From Selaginella moellendorffii (Eukaryota > Streptophyta > Lycopodiopsida > Selaginellales > Selaginellaceae), in NCBI RefSeq assembly GCF_000143415.4, contig NW_003314261.1:5658866-5722865 (forward strand): a stretch of 64,000 nucleotides of DNA, read 5' to 3'. Positions 32,204-42,975 of the stretch are shown here, one piece after another. The notes under the pieces were generated by a model that saw nothing but the letters and a program-made list of their open reading frames with translations, did not search any database and was not told the DNA's origin. Position 1 is the stretch's first letter. Each line of letters starts with the position of its first letter. The position numbers were made by a program, and so were the translations under genes.

Positions 32204-33165
32204 TAGGACTGTATTCCTAACCTTGATGTGAGCAATAGCGACTATAAAAGTAGAACTTAGAATGTTTTTAGACTTATCCCTAATACAAAATACATTGCAA
32301 TACATCGTCATTCTGCCTAGGCTGAATTATATCATGTGGATCCATAGTGAATACCACATCATAAAAGCCATTGAAAATATAGAAGGTATTTTTATTCACA
32401 TAACAAAGAAAGCTCTCACCTTTTTTTATTTTTTGCATATAGATCTCATCAATGACAATGACCACTTGGAGCCATTTCTTAATGCCATGAGCTTGGGAGC
32501 ATATGTTGAGAATTTTATCATTGTTGAAAAATATCCACAACTAGACAAATTTGCCTTGCACTTAATAATTCCTAAATAAAACCTCATAAGCAACAATCAT
32601 TTGTCTTGCTGCCTTATGGGGCATCTCTCACCAATTATTGCAAATGTGACTTTGGGTATTAAAAGATAGTTGCTAAGTTGAGGCTAACTTATAATAGCTT
32701 CTAAGAAAGCATTTGAGTGCAATGTTGCAAAATAACTGAGAGAACAAGAAAAATAAGATGCTAAAGAAGCAAAACTTTTTGAAAACCAAAGTAAACAATA
32801 TGAAAATAAAAACAATGCTAGAAAGCAAACAAGCAACTAAACTCAAATATAATCAAAAGTAACTCAAATGGCANNNNNNNNNNNNNNNNNNNNNNNNNNN
32901 NNNNNNNNNNNNNNNNNNNNNNNNNNNNNNNNNNNNNNNNNNNNNNNNNNNNNNNNNNNNNNNNNNNNNNNNNTTTGTCGATTTGAATGCTTTCGTCTTG
33001 AGTGTGTATCTTTGGCAGTGGAATTTCCTGCGTGTGATCCTCTGGGTTTTCTTTGACATGGGGTGGTTCCTCCAGCGTGTTCTCATGCTCCACAAGTCCT
33101 TGTTCCTTTGGAGTTTCCTTCTGGAATTCTCCTTGTTCGTCTTGAACTTCCACTCGTTTTTCCTG
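32204..33165. other. Spacer of the large inverted repeat, including assembly gap
   Basis: 32,210-32,320 matches 13,561-13,660 inverted; 32,321-32,873 matches 12,730-13,283 directly; 32,974-33,165 matches 14,202-14,393. The spacer is thus a second copy of the 12.7-14.4 kb region with its middle replaced by Ns. Confidence 0.8.
32874..32973. other. Assembly gap (100 N)
   Basis: Exactly 100 Ns, a conventional unknown-length gap. By comparison with the paralogue, about 0.9 kb (equivalent to 13,284-14,201) is probably missing. Confidence 0.95.
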
Positions 33166-33354
33166 TGCCTCTTCTTGGTCGTCTTGCTCCTCATCCTCTT
33201 TTTCCTGTGCCTCACTCCCGTCGCTATGGTCATGCTTCTCCTTCACTGCCCTCACCTGGGCGTGAGGGACGATCACCAATACTCTATCATTGTTGACTGA
33301 CAAAGCCTCAATATACGGGAACAACATTGTTGTAATTTTCTTCTTACTCTCCAG

Positions 33355-33475
33355 CCTTTGACACACTTAAGGATAAGCTTACAAAAGCCCCCATACTGGT
33401 TCAACTAGACTGGACACAGGAATTCATTGTACAAGTAGATGCATCTGATTATGTTGTTTGCCTGGCTTTTATATA
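33355..33475 (+). pseudogene. Ty3 RNase H scrap (right arm)
   Basis: FDTLKDKLTKAPILVQ then WTQEFIVQVDASDYV, about 40 codons. Mirrors 31,894-32,015. Joined upstream to the acidic-protein scrap with ESKKK on the other strand. Confidence 0.7.
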
Positions 33476-34010
33476 CTTAGGAATTCATACGTCAAGGTTA
33501 GGAATACAGTCCTAACCTTGAACCTCTCAAGTTTACTTTCCTAAGCTTGAATCCTCGAGCTTGTCTTTTTCTCCCTTCTCCAATGGTAGGAGTTCATTGC
33601 AACTTCAGTGTGCCTAGACAATGCAATTGGATCTAATGAGGAGGTTTTTATTAGAAATAGTGACAATTTGAGAACTAAGTAAGAATGATCATAATTATTT
33701 TTTAATTGAATATATAATCTATTTATATAGAAGCTAGATATATCCTTGGAGCAATAGCTAGCTATAGTACCTTTGATTGCTGATCTTCCCTTGTTAAGCC
33801 CCAATAACTCTAGATATGGTTAAAGTGATTTATGAGTAATCAAACTAGTCATTTCAATATAATGTTTAGGTTTTTATTAATCAAATTCTACTGAGAATTT
33901 CTTTTTAAAATTTTTTCTAGAAAACTGTGAAAAATCTTCTCCCTTTGTATATCTAACACCCTCTTTCCATGTGTTTTGTTGGTGGAGAGTGTGCCATTGA
34001 CTCAATCTCT

Positions 34011-34501
34011 TTCTCATCATGCTCTAGTGCCCTAAATCATCAACTCTCAGCAGCAGTTCATGTACCTGACACTCTTGGGAAACAGGTTTAGTGGAAAGAT
34101 CCCGGCTTTTTGGAAGACTCTCAGTGCTTGAGGGCCTAGACTTGACAAGGAACAGACTATCTGACTCAATTCCGGAGACTCTCATCAATCTTACTAAGCT
34201 GGGATACTTCAACGTTTCCTACAACAATCTCTCAGGAACAATCCCTATCCCTCAAGCCCAAGTGTATATAAAAGTAATGAAATATTTTGGGATCAAAATA
34301 TTCCTAGCATCTAGGCAGCTACTTAACAAGAGTGTAACCAAGGTATTTGTAAGTGTCTTTAAGCAAGCAAGTCCATAGCCATGTTGCTAGGCTGTTCTTC
34401 TAGCAACTTGGTGGTCTACAAGGTGAAACAAGAGCATACATGCTGCTAGAACTTGCAATGGCAAGCTTTCTGATCAATCTCTATGCAAGTAAGAAGGTAT
34501 T
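34011..34501 (+). pseudogene. LRR receptor fragment (right arm)
   Basis: QQQFMYLTLLGNRFSGKIP, a frameshift near 34,115, then SVLEGLDLTRNRLSDSIP and YFNVSYNNLSGTIPIPQ to about 34,260. Carries a 24-bp segment (about 34,291-34,314) absent from the left arm. Terminal LRRs of a plant receptor-like protein; no kinase. Confidence 0.75.
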
Positions 34502-34804
34502 AATTTTTTCTTTGTTGAATAATCTTTGTACAAAACTTTAGAATTAGGTTTTCAGAGTTTCTATTCCTATTTAAAAATATTCACAACATCTTTTGTTGGT
34601 GTCCAATATTAGTTTATCAATTCTAATGACAAGTGGCAAAATTATCAATTAAGAGTAAATTACACACAAATGGCTTGATTTAATAAAGTGCCAGCAGGCT
34701 TAATTTGATTTTAATCCATTTGGCATTAGTTTATAAGATAAAAATTGAATATATAGAAGTAGAATCATCTTTCAAATTTATTTAATCATTAATAAATCTT
34801 CATT

Positions 34805-35770
34805 ATGAAAAATGTTTTCTTCTTTACTTTATTTTTTCTTTCATGCTTCATTGATACAGATTGTGATTTTAAAAATTGGTATAAATGTTACTCAGATTTA
34901 AAATGTAAAAAAAAATCATGCTTTCCAGGTAAATTTGATCACTAAGAAACATTAAGTACTATAGTGAAATAGGTGATGCAATTTTACAACTTGATAATGG
35001 TAATAAAAAGCAACTAAAAGATATTTCTATTGGAGATAAGGTCAGTAAATAATAACTATTAGCTGTATAATATATAATTTTATATTTATATTAGGTGGCA
35101 GTTAGAACTAAATCTGGTGAGATAAGTTACTCTGATATATATGCTTTTGGGCATCAAGATCCTACAGCTTATGAGGAGTTTATTAATATAATTATTCAAA
35201 ATAACAAAAGTATTAAATTATCATCCTGGCATTTTATACCAACAATATCAAAAACAGGTAAAGCTTCTTAGTATTAATATTAATAAGATTTTTATTTACC
35301 ATATAGGCTCGTATATATATAAATATGCAAATGAGGTAACTAAAACAGATTTATTACTATCTTTAGATGGGAATTCAAATAATATTAAACCTTATAATAT
35401 AACAGGTAAAACTTTAAAATATATATACTTGTTTTAACTTTTTATATACTTAGGAATTCATACTTTAAAAAAATATGGACTTTATAACCCATTTCCATTA
35501 TTTGGGGATTTGATTATTGATGATATTATAGCTTCACCTCATAGTGATTGGTTTTTAGATGATTTATTAAGGTGGTTTAAATTGAGTTTTTTATTACCTT
35601 ATATATACCAAATTATCTTATTTCCCATTCAGGTCTTATATCAAATTTTAAATACTAAATTTTATTTACTCCTTCACACTTTTATAACAAGCAAGGGATT
35701 AATAGTTCATCAAATTGTAGGTGCTGCAGTATTATATATGTTTATTTTGAAAACAAAAATAAGGAACTAA
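34805..35770 (+). CDS. Hedgehog-type Hint (Hog) domain protein, right-arm copy
   Basis: Exons 34,805-34,928, 34,973-35,040, 35,095-35,257, 35,307-35,405 and 35,454-35,770 give 256 residues. Introns of 44, 54, 49 and 48 nt are all GT-AG and keep the frame. Residues 1-16 form a signal peptide (MKNVFFFTLFFLSC). A spacer with Cys20, Cys28 and Cys34 follows. The Hint domain starts at C39-F-P-G-D and continues LQLDNGNKKQLKDISIGDKV, SYSDIYAFGH (75-84), LSSWHFIP (106-113) with His110 in the block B position, GLYNPFPLFG (160-169) and ASPHSDWFLD (178-187). Hedgehog Hint domains cleave before the Cys via a thioester and may attach a sterol. The C-terminus is hydrophobic. The surrounding DNA is strongly AT-rich and unlike the flanking plant elements. 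Such Hog proteins are known from fungi, algae and other protists; the source here is unknown. Domain confidence high, expression unknown. Confidence 0.8.
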
Positions 35771-36350
35771 CAACTTCAAAAGAAAAAGTTATACAGTATT
35801 ATATTTAAATAATTTATTTTGCTTTGGAAAGCTAGAAAAAAAGAGAATAATATTTAGAAATAATTACAATAGTTTCTTTCTTTCTAATAGTAATATTATT
35901 TCTGATGAGATATAATTTAAGAAATATTCTTTTGTCAAAGGGTGTATCAGTGATCACCCTAGCTGGTGGAGCAGTTGATAAACTTAATAATGCAGCCATA
36001 AGTGCAGCAAAAGGTACTAGATACATTTGCCTTGACTTGATTGCAAGTGCCCCCCTCCACACACACTACATCACAGTTTATTGCTTTCCAATCTCCTCCC
36101 AACTCAGTCTAATTCCTCCCTCACTCTCTCATTATGCTTTTTTTTATCATTCCTTTCTTTTTTCCATGGTTTTCTTCCTATATTTTTCCTTTTTTTCTTT
36201 TAGTATTCCTTGCTCTTAACTCTGTTAAACCAAACTCACACTCTCATAAACCCAAGAGCAATTTTGATAGTTTTTTTTTCTATCCAGTACTCTTCATTTT
36301 TTCTTTGTATTCACTTTTTAATCCCTCTCCCTATCAATATTTTCTTAAAT
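35771..36350. other. AT-rich block after the Hog gene (right arm)
   Basis: Mirror of 29,041-29,620. A plus frame (35,905-36,219) reads ILLSKGVSVITLAGG... then T-rich-derived hydrophobic residues. Unrecognised. Confidence 0.4.
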
Positions 36351-37191
36351 ATTTAGATAGTCTAAAAGAAGGAAAATGCTATGCTACTTTTTTTAAAGCA
36401 ATTGGTATGATCAAGTTGCATGTTGTTTGCTCATTGCAGTTATATTGATTTGAAGGGAAATTGTAATTAGTAAATTCCATTTATATATGGTTTTTTTAAT
36501 ATAGTGATGTTAATTAAAAAACTATATTATTAATATTCAATTATAGTATATTTAGTTCATCAAAAAAATTACATTAAATTATTTGTAATGTTTTTAAAAG
36601 TATTTTGAATTAATATCATCATGTCATTTATTTAAACCATCTTACCTCTTAACAAAGTATATATGATTCTGATGAAAATTAAAACTTATCTTGAGAGGTT
36701 TTTGATAATACTAATTATAGATCTCATCCTTTTAAGATTCTTAACAACAATAAGAAAGAAAAATTCAGATAGATTTAGATAGTCTGAAAGAAGGAAAATG
36801 CTATGCTACCTTGTTTAAAGCAATTGGTATGATCAAGTTGCATGTTGTTTGCTCATTGCAGTTATATTGATTTGAAGGGAAATTATAATTAGTAATTTCC
36901 ATTTATATATGGTTTTTTTCAATATATTGATATTAATTAAAAAACTATATTATTAATTTTCCATTATGGTATATTTAGTTCATCAAAAAAATTACTTTAA
37001 ATTATTTGTAATTTTTTAAAAAGTATTTTGAATTAATATTAACATGTCATTTATTTAAACCATCTTAACTCTTAACAAAGTTTATATGATACTGATGAAA
37101 ATTAAAACTTATCTTTAGAGGTTTTTGATAATACTAATTATAGATCTCATCCTTTTAAGATTCTTAACAACAATAAGAAAGAAAAATTCAA
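36351..37191 (-). repeat. Two-copy tandem repeat of ~420 bp, AT-rich (right arm)
   Basis: Mirror of 28,200-29,040, with the same two units and the same differences between units. The duplication therefore predates the inverted repeat. Confidence 0.85.
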
Positions 37192-37250
37192 AGAATCAAG
37201 AATAATATATTTCAAAATTATTGAGAACATAAATTTTAACTGTTAATTTC

Positions 37251-37834
37251 AGCCCATATAAATTGGATTTTTGGCAAGCTTGTATTGGCACTGCTAGCAT
37301 CATGGCACTCTCTCTTGAAACTACACTATTATCACCATGGTGGCAGCTTCTTCTTATCTTAGGATCCAATTCCAGAGCACATGGCCATGGGTCATGTTCC
37401 CATGGCCGTGTTCATGAACAATGTATACTGTTGCAAACACAGGCCCTGATCCTTCCCCACTATGATGCCTCTTTTCTCAAGATCTTTGTCTTCACCAAAA
37501 GCTCTAGAGTGCTTTTATTTTATTTTCCAAGTGATGCATTAATGTCAAAAGTCTTTGTATGGCATAGTGCTACAGCCTATGGGTTTTTGTGACTCTCTTA
37601 TTTTGTAACAACCCTCCACTTCTTGTTCTTGCTATCTTGGTTTTATTCTCAGCGGGAGCTGTTGGAGTAGCTTAGAGCCATGACAATAGACAAGCCATGG
37701 CCATGGCTTTTGTCACAGCTGCCTAGTGGCTGTGGCTATGCAACCATGACAAAAGCCTAGTAGTTATAACCATGCTACTGTGATGAAGCTTAGCATAGCC
37801 CTTATTATTGTATATAAATATTTATTTTTATAAA
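37251..37834. other. Non-coding segment with CCATGGCCATGG motifs (right arm)
   Basis: Mirror of 27,557-28,140; a 109-codon plus frame without recognisable domain. Confidence 0.5.
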
Positions 37835-38129
37835 TCAATAGTACCGTAGATAATCGTCAACTTGAGCATTCATGCGTTCGGTCTGCCCATCAGTTTGAGG
37901 ATGATAAGCCGTACTAAACTTCAACTTGGTACCAAACAACTGGAATAGGGTCTCCCAAAACTTCCCCGTAAACCTCGAATCTCTATCCGAGATCATTTCT
38001 TCAGGAAGACCACGAACTCGCACTACTTCATGGAAAAAGAGCTTTGCTACTTGTTTCGCATTTACTGTTCCCACAGTTGGAATGAAGTGTGCAATCTTTG
38101 ACAACCGATCCACAACCACCCAACTTTAG
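37835..38129 (-). pseudogene. Chromovirus R integrase core fragment (right arm)
   Basis: Identical in content to 27,262-27,556 (VVDRLSKIAHF ... TDGQTERMNAQ). Its 5' end meets gag of the opposite strand near 38,115. Confidence 0.88.
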
Positions 38130-39460
38130 AGCCATGCGGGACTATCAAGTTTTGGAAGATTGGGTCTACGATATGGAAAATTATTTCATAGTGGCAGATG
38201 TAGATGATCGTACGAAAGTTGCGTGCGCGCAATCCTTTCTTACTGATCATGCCAAAACTTGGTGGCGCCAGGTATGTGCTGAAAAAGGGCAGACTAGAAG
38301 TTGGACCAAGATGCGGTCTCGTATTCGTAAGGAATACTTGCCGAATGATCTTGGTCTAAGACTTTGCATGGAGCTGCGGTGGTTAAAGCAGCGAGGGGAT
38401 CTCATGCATTACGTTAATGCGTTTGCTCAAAAGTGCGTTATGATTGCACATATGAGTGACGAAGATGCTCGGAGTTATTTTCTGGAGGGTTTAAGTTCAC
38501 TTTCTTGCAATGAGATTTTGAAGTTTAAGCCGAAGACATACCTGGAGTGTAAGGAGGCAGCACAGCAAGTTGCCTTTAGTCACTCGCTCATGGAACAATA
38601 TTAGCAACCACAGGCTGGTAACTCGGATAAGAATAGAAATTCTGGGAATAAGCAAGGTGATCGGAAACAAAGGGTGGAAAGTAGGTACCACCTTGGAGGC
38701 TCACAAACTACGGTTAACAAAGGTGGTGGTGGTTCGAGACCACCAGCAACTTCTTCTGGTCCTAGGCCCTCTGTTCCTCCTCCTGGTGGGTACAAGCAGT
38801 AGCAACTTGCAAAACCTGCTCCTAGCGAAACGGGTAGCGTGGGTCATTGCTTCCATTGTGGAGAGTCGGGACATAGGTCCTCGGAATGTCCCAACAAGCA
38901 TAAGACAAGGTCTCGCATTAATGTTATGAGGGAAGACGGTGGTGGTGAAGCTGAAGGGGTTGACGAGTTGGTCAATGCAGACTATGAGGAAGAAGAGGTG
39001 AGTAACTTTCGTTTCTTTCCTCAAGCTTTTCTTGCAGTCAATGCAAACACTGATCCGTTGATGTATTTGGTAGGCTTTGTCCATGGACACTGAATCCAAG
39101 TGATGATTGACATAGAAGCTACGCACAACGTGATATCCGAAGACTTAGTTAAGTTGTTAGGATTGAATGCTGAGCAAATGTCGCCTCTGATTTGCGGAAG
39201 GTGGGCAAGTAGCCAGAAAGTTTGTGAGTGATGTTCCAATAAAGATATCCAAGTGGAAAGAAAGAGTGGACTTGGTAGTGTTGAAGATACCAGATTTTTA
39301 GATGGTGTTTGGTATGGATTTCTTCAACAAGTATATAAAAGGGATTTATGGTGCTGGACAAAGTTGTATCACGTTGAAGTCAGAAGGACATCCTGATGTA
39401 TCCTTTCAGTTGCAAAAGCGTTCCTCAAAGGATTGGGATGCAAAGTTCCTGACTATGAGG
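38110..39460 (+). pseudogene. Chromovirus R-B gag and protease (right arm)
   Basis: The best gag copy in the window. The retrotransposon gag domain (MRDYQVLEDWVYDMENYF, FLTDHAKTWWRQV, EYLPNDLGLRL, MIAHMSDEDARSYFLEGL) is open to a TAG at 38,602. A second TAG lies near 38,802, then a CCHC knuckle HCFHCGESGHRSSEC (38,845-38,890) and an acidic linker. A TGA at 39,091 corresponds to CGA in the left arm. The protease follows with IDIEAT in place of DTGAT, and a deletion near 39,190 shifts the frame. GMDFFNKYIKG ends it. TRIM T2' interrupts at 39,461. Confidence 0.87.
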
Positions 39461-40305
39461 TGTAAGCTCCTGGATTTGGACTTCCCGGGAGGTCACCCAG
39501 CCCAGTATTATTCAAACCCAAGGATGCTTAACCCTAAATATCCCAAGACCCTAAACCGATTGGAAAAGGGGGTGTATTTTTATTCATGGGCCCTTTCCCT
39601 CTATACTTGAACCCCATGGACTGTCTCTCAAGTCGTTCTCTTTGGTTGCTTACAATCCACCACGCTTTCCTGCAAGTTCACACCCTCGTGAATGGAAGCT
39701 GAGAGCCGCAGCTCTCCCGAGAGCCTGCTCTCTTGACACCCTACCCCTCGGGTCGAGCCCAGCGGGAGCAAACTGGACCAGCCAGATGTCAATCAACATG
39801 TGGTGTAATTCCCCTAGCCAACCAACAGAGCCGCAGCTCTCCCGAGAGCCCCACTCTCTTGACACCCTACCCCTCGGGTCGAGCCTAGCGGGAGCAAACT
39901 GGACCAGCCAGATGTCAATCAACATGTGGTGTAATTCCCCTAGCCAACCAACAGAGCTGCAGCTCTCCTGAGAGCCCCGCTCTGTTGACACCCTACCCTT
40001 CGGGTCGAGCTTAGCGGGAGCAAATTGGACCAGCCAGATGTCAATCAACATGTGGTGTAATTCCCCTAGCCAACCAATAGAGTCAAACTCGAGACCCGCT
40101 CTGATACCAAATATAAGCTCCTGAGTTTGGACTTCCCAAGAGGTCACCCAACCTAGTACTATTCAAACCCAAGGATGCTTAACCCCAAATATCCCAAGAC
40201 CCTTAACCGATTGGAAAAGGGGGTGCACTCTTGTTCATGGGCCCTTTCCCTCTATATTTGAACCCCATGGATCGTCTCTCAAGTCGTTCCCTTTGGTTGC
40301 TTACA
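39461..40305 (-). mobile_element. TRIM retrotransposon T2' (845 bp, right arm)
   Basis: Mirror of T2 with three internal ~126-bp units instead of four; the length difference (971 minus 845) is exactly one unit. LTR ends TGTAAGCTCC and TTGCTTACA, and the PBS-like TTTGGTATCAGAGCGGG on the minus strand, are preserved. Confidence 0.88.
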
Positions 40306-42055
40306 CGAGGGTCGCTCAAAAAGCAGCTAAGAAGGGATGTTGGACCTTTTGGGTTCAAGTGATGGAAGCTGAGGGTGTTGGTGACTCAGTTTGAATTGGC
40401 GATGGGGTTGATCCTGTACTAAAGAGGATATTGGAGTTGTTGGTGAGGAATCAGGATATCTTTCTGAAGGATTTACCACTAGGGCTACCCCCTAGTCGTG
40501 AGGTTGATCATCGGATTGAAGTTATTCCAGGTTCTAAACCACCTACGAAAGCTTTATATCAGTTGAACATCAAGGAGATGGCTGAACTCAAGAAGCAACT
40601 CACGGAGCTTCTTGACAAAGGTCATATCTGACCAAGCAAGTCACCTTATGGAGTGCCGATCTTTTTTGTTATGAAGAAGGATGGAACCATGAGGATGTGT
40701 ATTGACTATCGAGCACTCAGCATGATCACGGTTAAAAATAGTTATCCTTTGCCTCGCATTGATGACTTGTTTAACCAATTCTTAAAGGCTAAGTATTTTA
40801 CGCGACTTGATTTGTGGTCCGGGTATCATTAGATACGGATGGTGGATCATGATGTGGAGAAGACAACCTTTAAAACTTGGTATGGATCTTATGAGTTCCT
40901 TGTCATGCTGTTTGGGTTATGCACTGCTCCAGCAACGTTCAGCACTATGATGGATAGAATATTCAGAGATTTTTTGGACGCATTTGTTGTCCTATATATC
41001 GATGATGTTCTAGTCTTTAGTGAAACGTTGGAGGATCATTTGAAACACTTGGAGCTGGTGTTTCAGAAGTTGCGCGAACACAAACTATATGCTAAGGAAA
41101 GTAAATGCGCTTTTGGTCAATTGCACGTAAACTTTCTCAGACATATAGTTGGTGGTGGCGTGATTGAGGTCGATCCAAAGAAGGTGGAAGCGGTGAAGTC
41201 CTGGGAAGTCCCGACCATTGTATCAGATGTTCGTTCCTTTCTCGGTTTGGCGGGATATTATCACAAGTTTGTCCGCAATTTTGCAAGAATTGTTCTTTTG
41301 TTGACTAAGTTGACGAAGAGTAATATTCCATTTCATTGGACACCAGCTTATCAGCGTGCTTTTGTACGGTTGAAGAAGATCTTGACTATGGTTCCTGTTC
41401 TTAGGATCCCAGATCTTGATAAACCCTTCGAAGTGCATTGTGATGCATCTGGTTATGCTATTGGTGCCGTGTTACAGCAAGATTGTGATAAAGCTGTTGG
41501 TGTTACGCTAAAGTGACATGGTTGTCCCGTTGCGTTCTATTCCAAGAAATTAGATGAGACCCAATGAAGATGGCCAACGCATGAGAAAGAGATGTTTGCT
41601 ATAGTGTCGGCCTTGGAACACTGGAGACACTACTTGGGTGGACATACCAAGGTTTATACAGATAGTAACACACTAAGCTACTTTGCTACGCAGCCTAAAT
41701 TTACGCCAAAGCAAGCTCGTTGGCAAGAGAAGCTTGCTAGATATGATATTGAAATCATATATAAACTTGGTAAAGACAATATTGTTCCGGATGCATTGAG
41801 TCGTCCAGCTCAGTTCAAGCAATATCGGCAATCAGTTTGGACTGGTCGGAGGACGTTCAGGCTTCATATAGAAGTGATCCATTGGCGAAGGCAATCTTAT
41901 GCTGTATGGGGTTGTTGAAGCAGAGCCCTGGTAGCGAAGCAACGAAAGTTGCTAGTCGCATTAATGCAAAGCTTCACTTCTCAATTCGGGATGGGCTTAT
42001 ATTCTATAAGCAAGAAAGATTGTATCTTCCTGCTAAGGATCTGCAATAGTTATTT
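40306..42055 (+). pseudogene. Chromovirus R-B reverse transcriptase and RNase H
   Basis: The frame reads LPLGLPPSREVDHRIEV, RT fingers, [35 protein letters not shown] (catalytic box), FLGLAGYYHKF, then RNase H (FEVHCDASGYAIGAVLQQ, VYTDSNTLSYFATQ, NIVPDALSRPAQF). A single reading frame from 40,431 to about 41,815 has only four stops: TGA 40,629, TAG 40,830, TGA 41,514 and TGA 41,565. Each is one C-to-T change from CGA or CAG. A frameshift near 41,820 follows. The palindrome's right breakpoint (40,832) falls inside RT without disturbing it. Confidence 0.9.
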
Positions 42056-42329
42056 CTACGGGAACATCATGATGTTCCAGCAGCAGGGCATGGTGGGAAG
42101 CAAAAGACTCTGGCTTCATTGAAAAAGGGATTTTTCTGGTCTGGTATGGAAGGTGATGTAGTGGATTATGTTTGTTTCTGCCTTATATGCTAGCAATGTA
42201 AGTGCAAAACTGAGAAGCAGGCTGGAAAGTTGCAATGCATTCCAGCACTGGCATGGCCATTTCAAAATGTGACACTTGATTTCGTCACTTGTTTGCTGAA
42301 GTCTAAGGGTTATGATGCTTTGATGGTCC
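42056..42329 (+). pseudogene. Chromovirus R-B integrase N-terminus, truncated
   Basis: HDVPAAGHGGKQKTLASLKKGFFW and a degraded zinc module, then PFQNVTLDFVTCLLKSKGYD, the site where TRIM T1 sits in the R-A copy. It stops abruptly at about 42,329, where the sequence enters an R LTR of opposite sense. Confidence 0.8.
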
Positions 42330-42970
42330 AAACTCCGAGCCCATTGCGCTACGAGCGAGGGTCCGGTACAATCCCACGAGCACCAGCTCCTTGTATCCAG
42401 CACTTGCATGCAAAATGGTGTGGAGGTTGGGCTTAGACCCAAGCCGGACATAGAACAAGGAGCGACACTGCCTAGTGGGAGCCAAACTAATGTCTATCCC
42501 TACTATACATTTGGAACCCCCCACAGCCCCCCCCCCCCCCCCCCCCACATGATATGCCAAATGAGCGAATCTAGACACTTTCCATAAATAGCATATGGGG
42601 ACCGAAATGAGACCAACACTAAGGGCATGATAGCGAGGGTGTTTGGCAGACACGGTAAGCTATCATTTGGCGATATTGAGGGACTAGTCTCAATACGCGA
42701 GGGTTCTTGTCACTAGCCAGTGCAAGACATAACGAGACAGGAACTCCTTACCGGGCTAAGTATGCTTAGCTAATAATACATAGGAATTCCGTCCTTATTG
42801 CTCGTCCGGTCTAAGTACACTCAAAATGCCCAGTTAACTTCACTAGCACAAGAGGGGCTGCTAAAGGGATCCAACTGTACCAATCTCCTGCCGTCATGGC
42901 AGTAAGGAAAGAGTGTCTGTAAGGACTGGTCAACAAGTATCTTTCGATACCCGAAGTCACATTTGCGACA
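42330..42970 (-). mobile_element. Chromovirus R LTR, right end of the nested insertion (5'-truncated on plus strand)
   Basis: Starts at LTR position ~25 (CCAAACTCCGAGCCCATTGC), contains an 18-bp poly-C run near 42,530 and ends ATTTGCGACA. The transposon A site (GAGGGACTAGTCTC, ~42,675) is empty. The following CTAGC is the right target duplication of the 42-kb insertion. Confidence 0.82.
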
Positions 42971-42975
42971 CTAGC
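42971..42975 (+). repeat. Right target-site duplication (CTAGC) of the 42-kb insertion
   Basis: Pairs with CTGGC at 546-550. Confidence 0.7.

Larger units (their letters stand above)
33166..40832. repeat. Right arm of the large inverted repeat (~7.7 kb)
   Basis: Reverse complement of 24,428-32,203 with substitutions, one fewer 126-bp TRIM unit and a 24-bp extra segment at about 34,291-34,314. Beyond 40,832 the chromovirus RT continues normally, so the right arm is embedded in its natural context and the left arm is the likely copy. Confidence 0.92.

Noticed and set aside
36134-36448. Hydrophobic 104-codon frame resembling a membrane protein (mirror at 28,943-29,257)
   Set aside because: Derived from T-rich sequence; only its C-terminal part is conserved in the tandem repeat and no family is recognisable.
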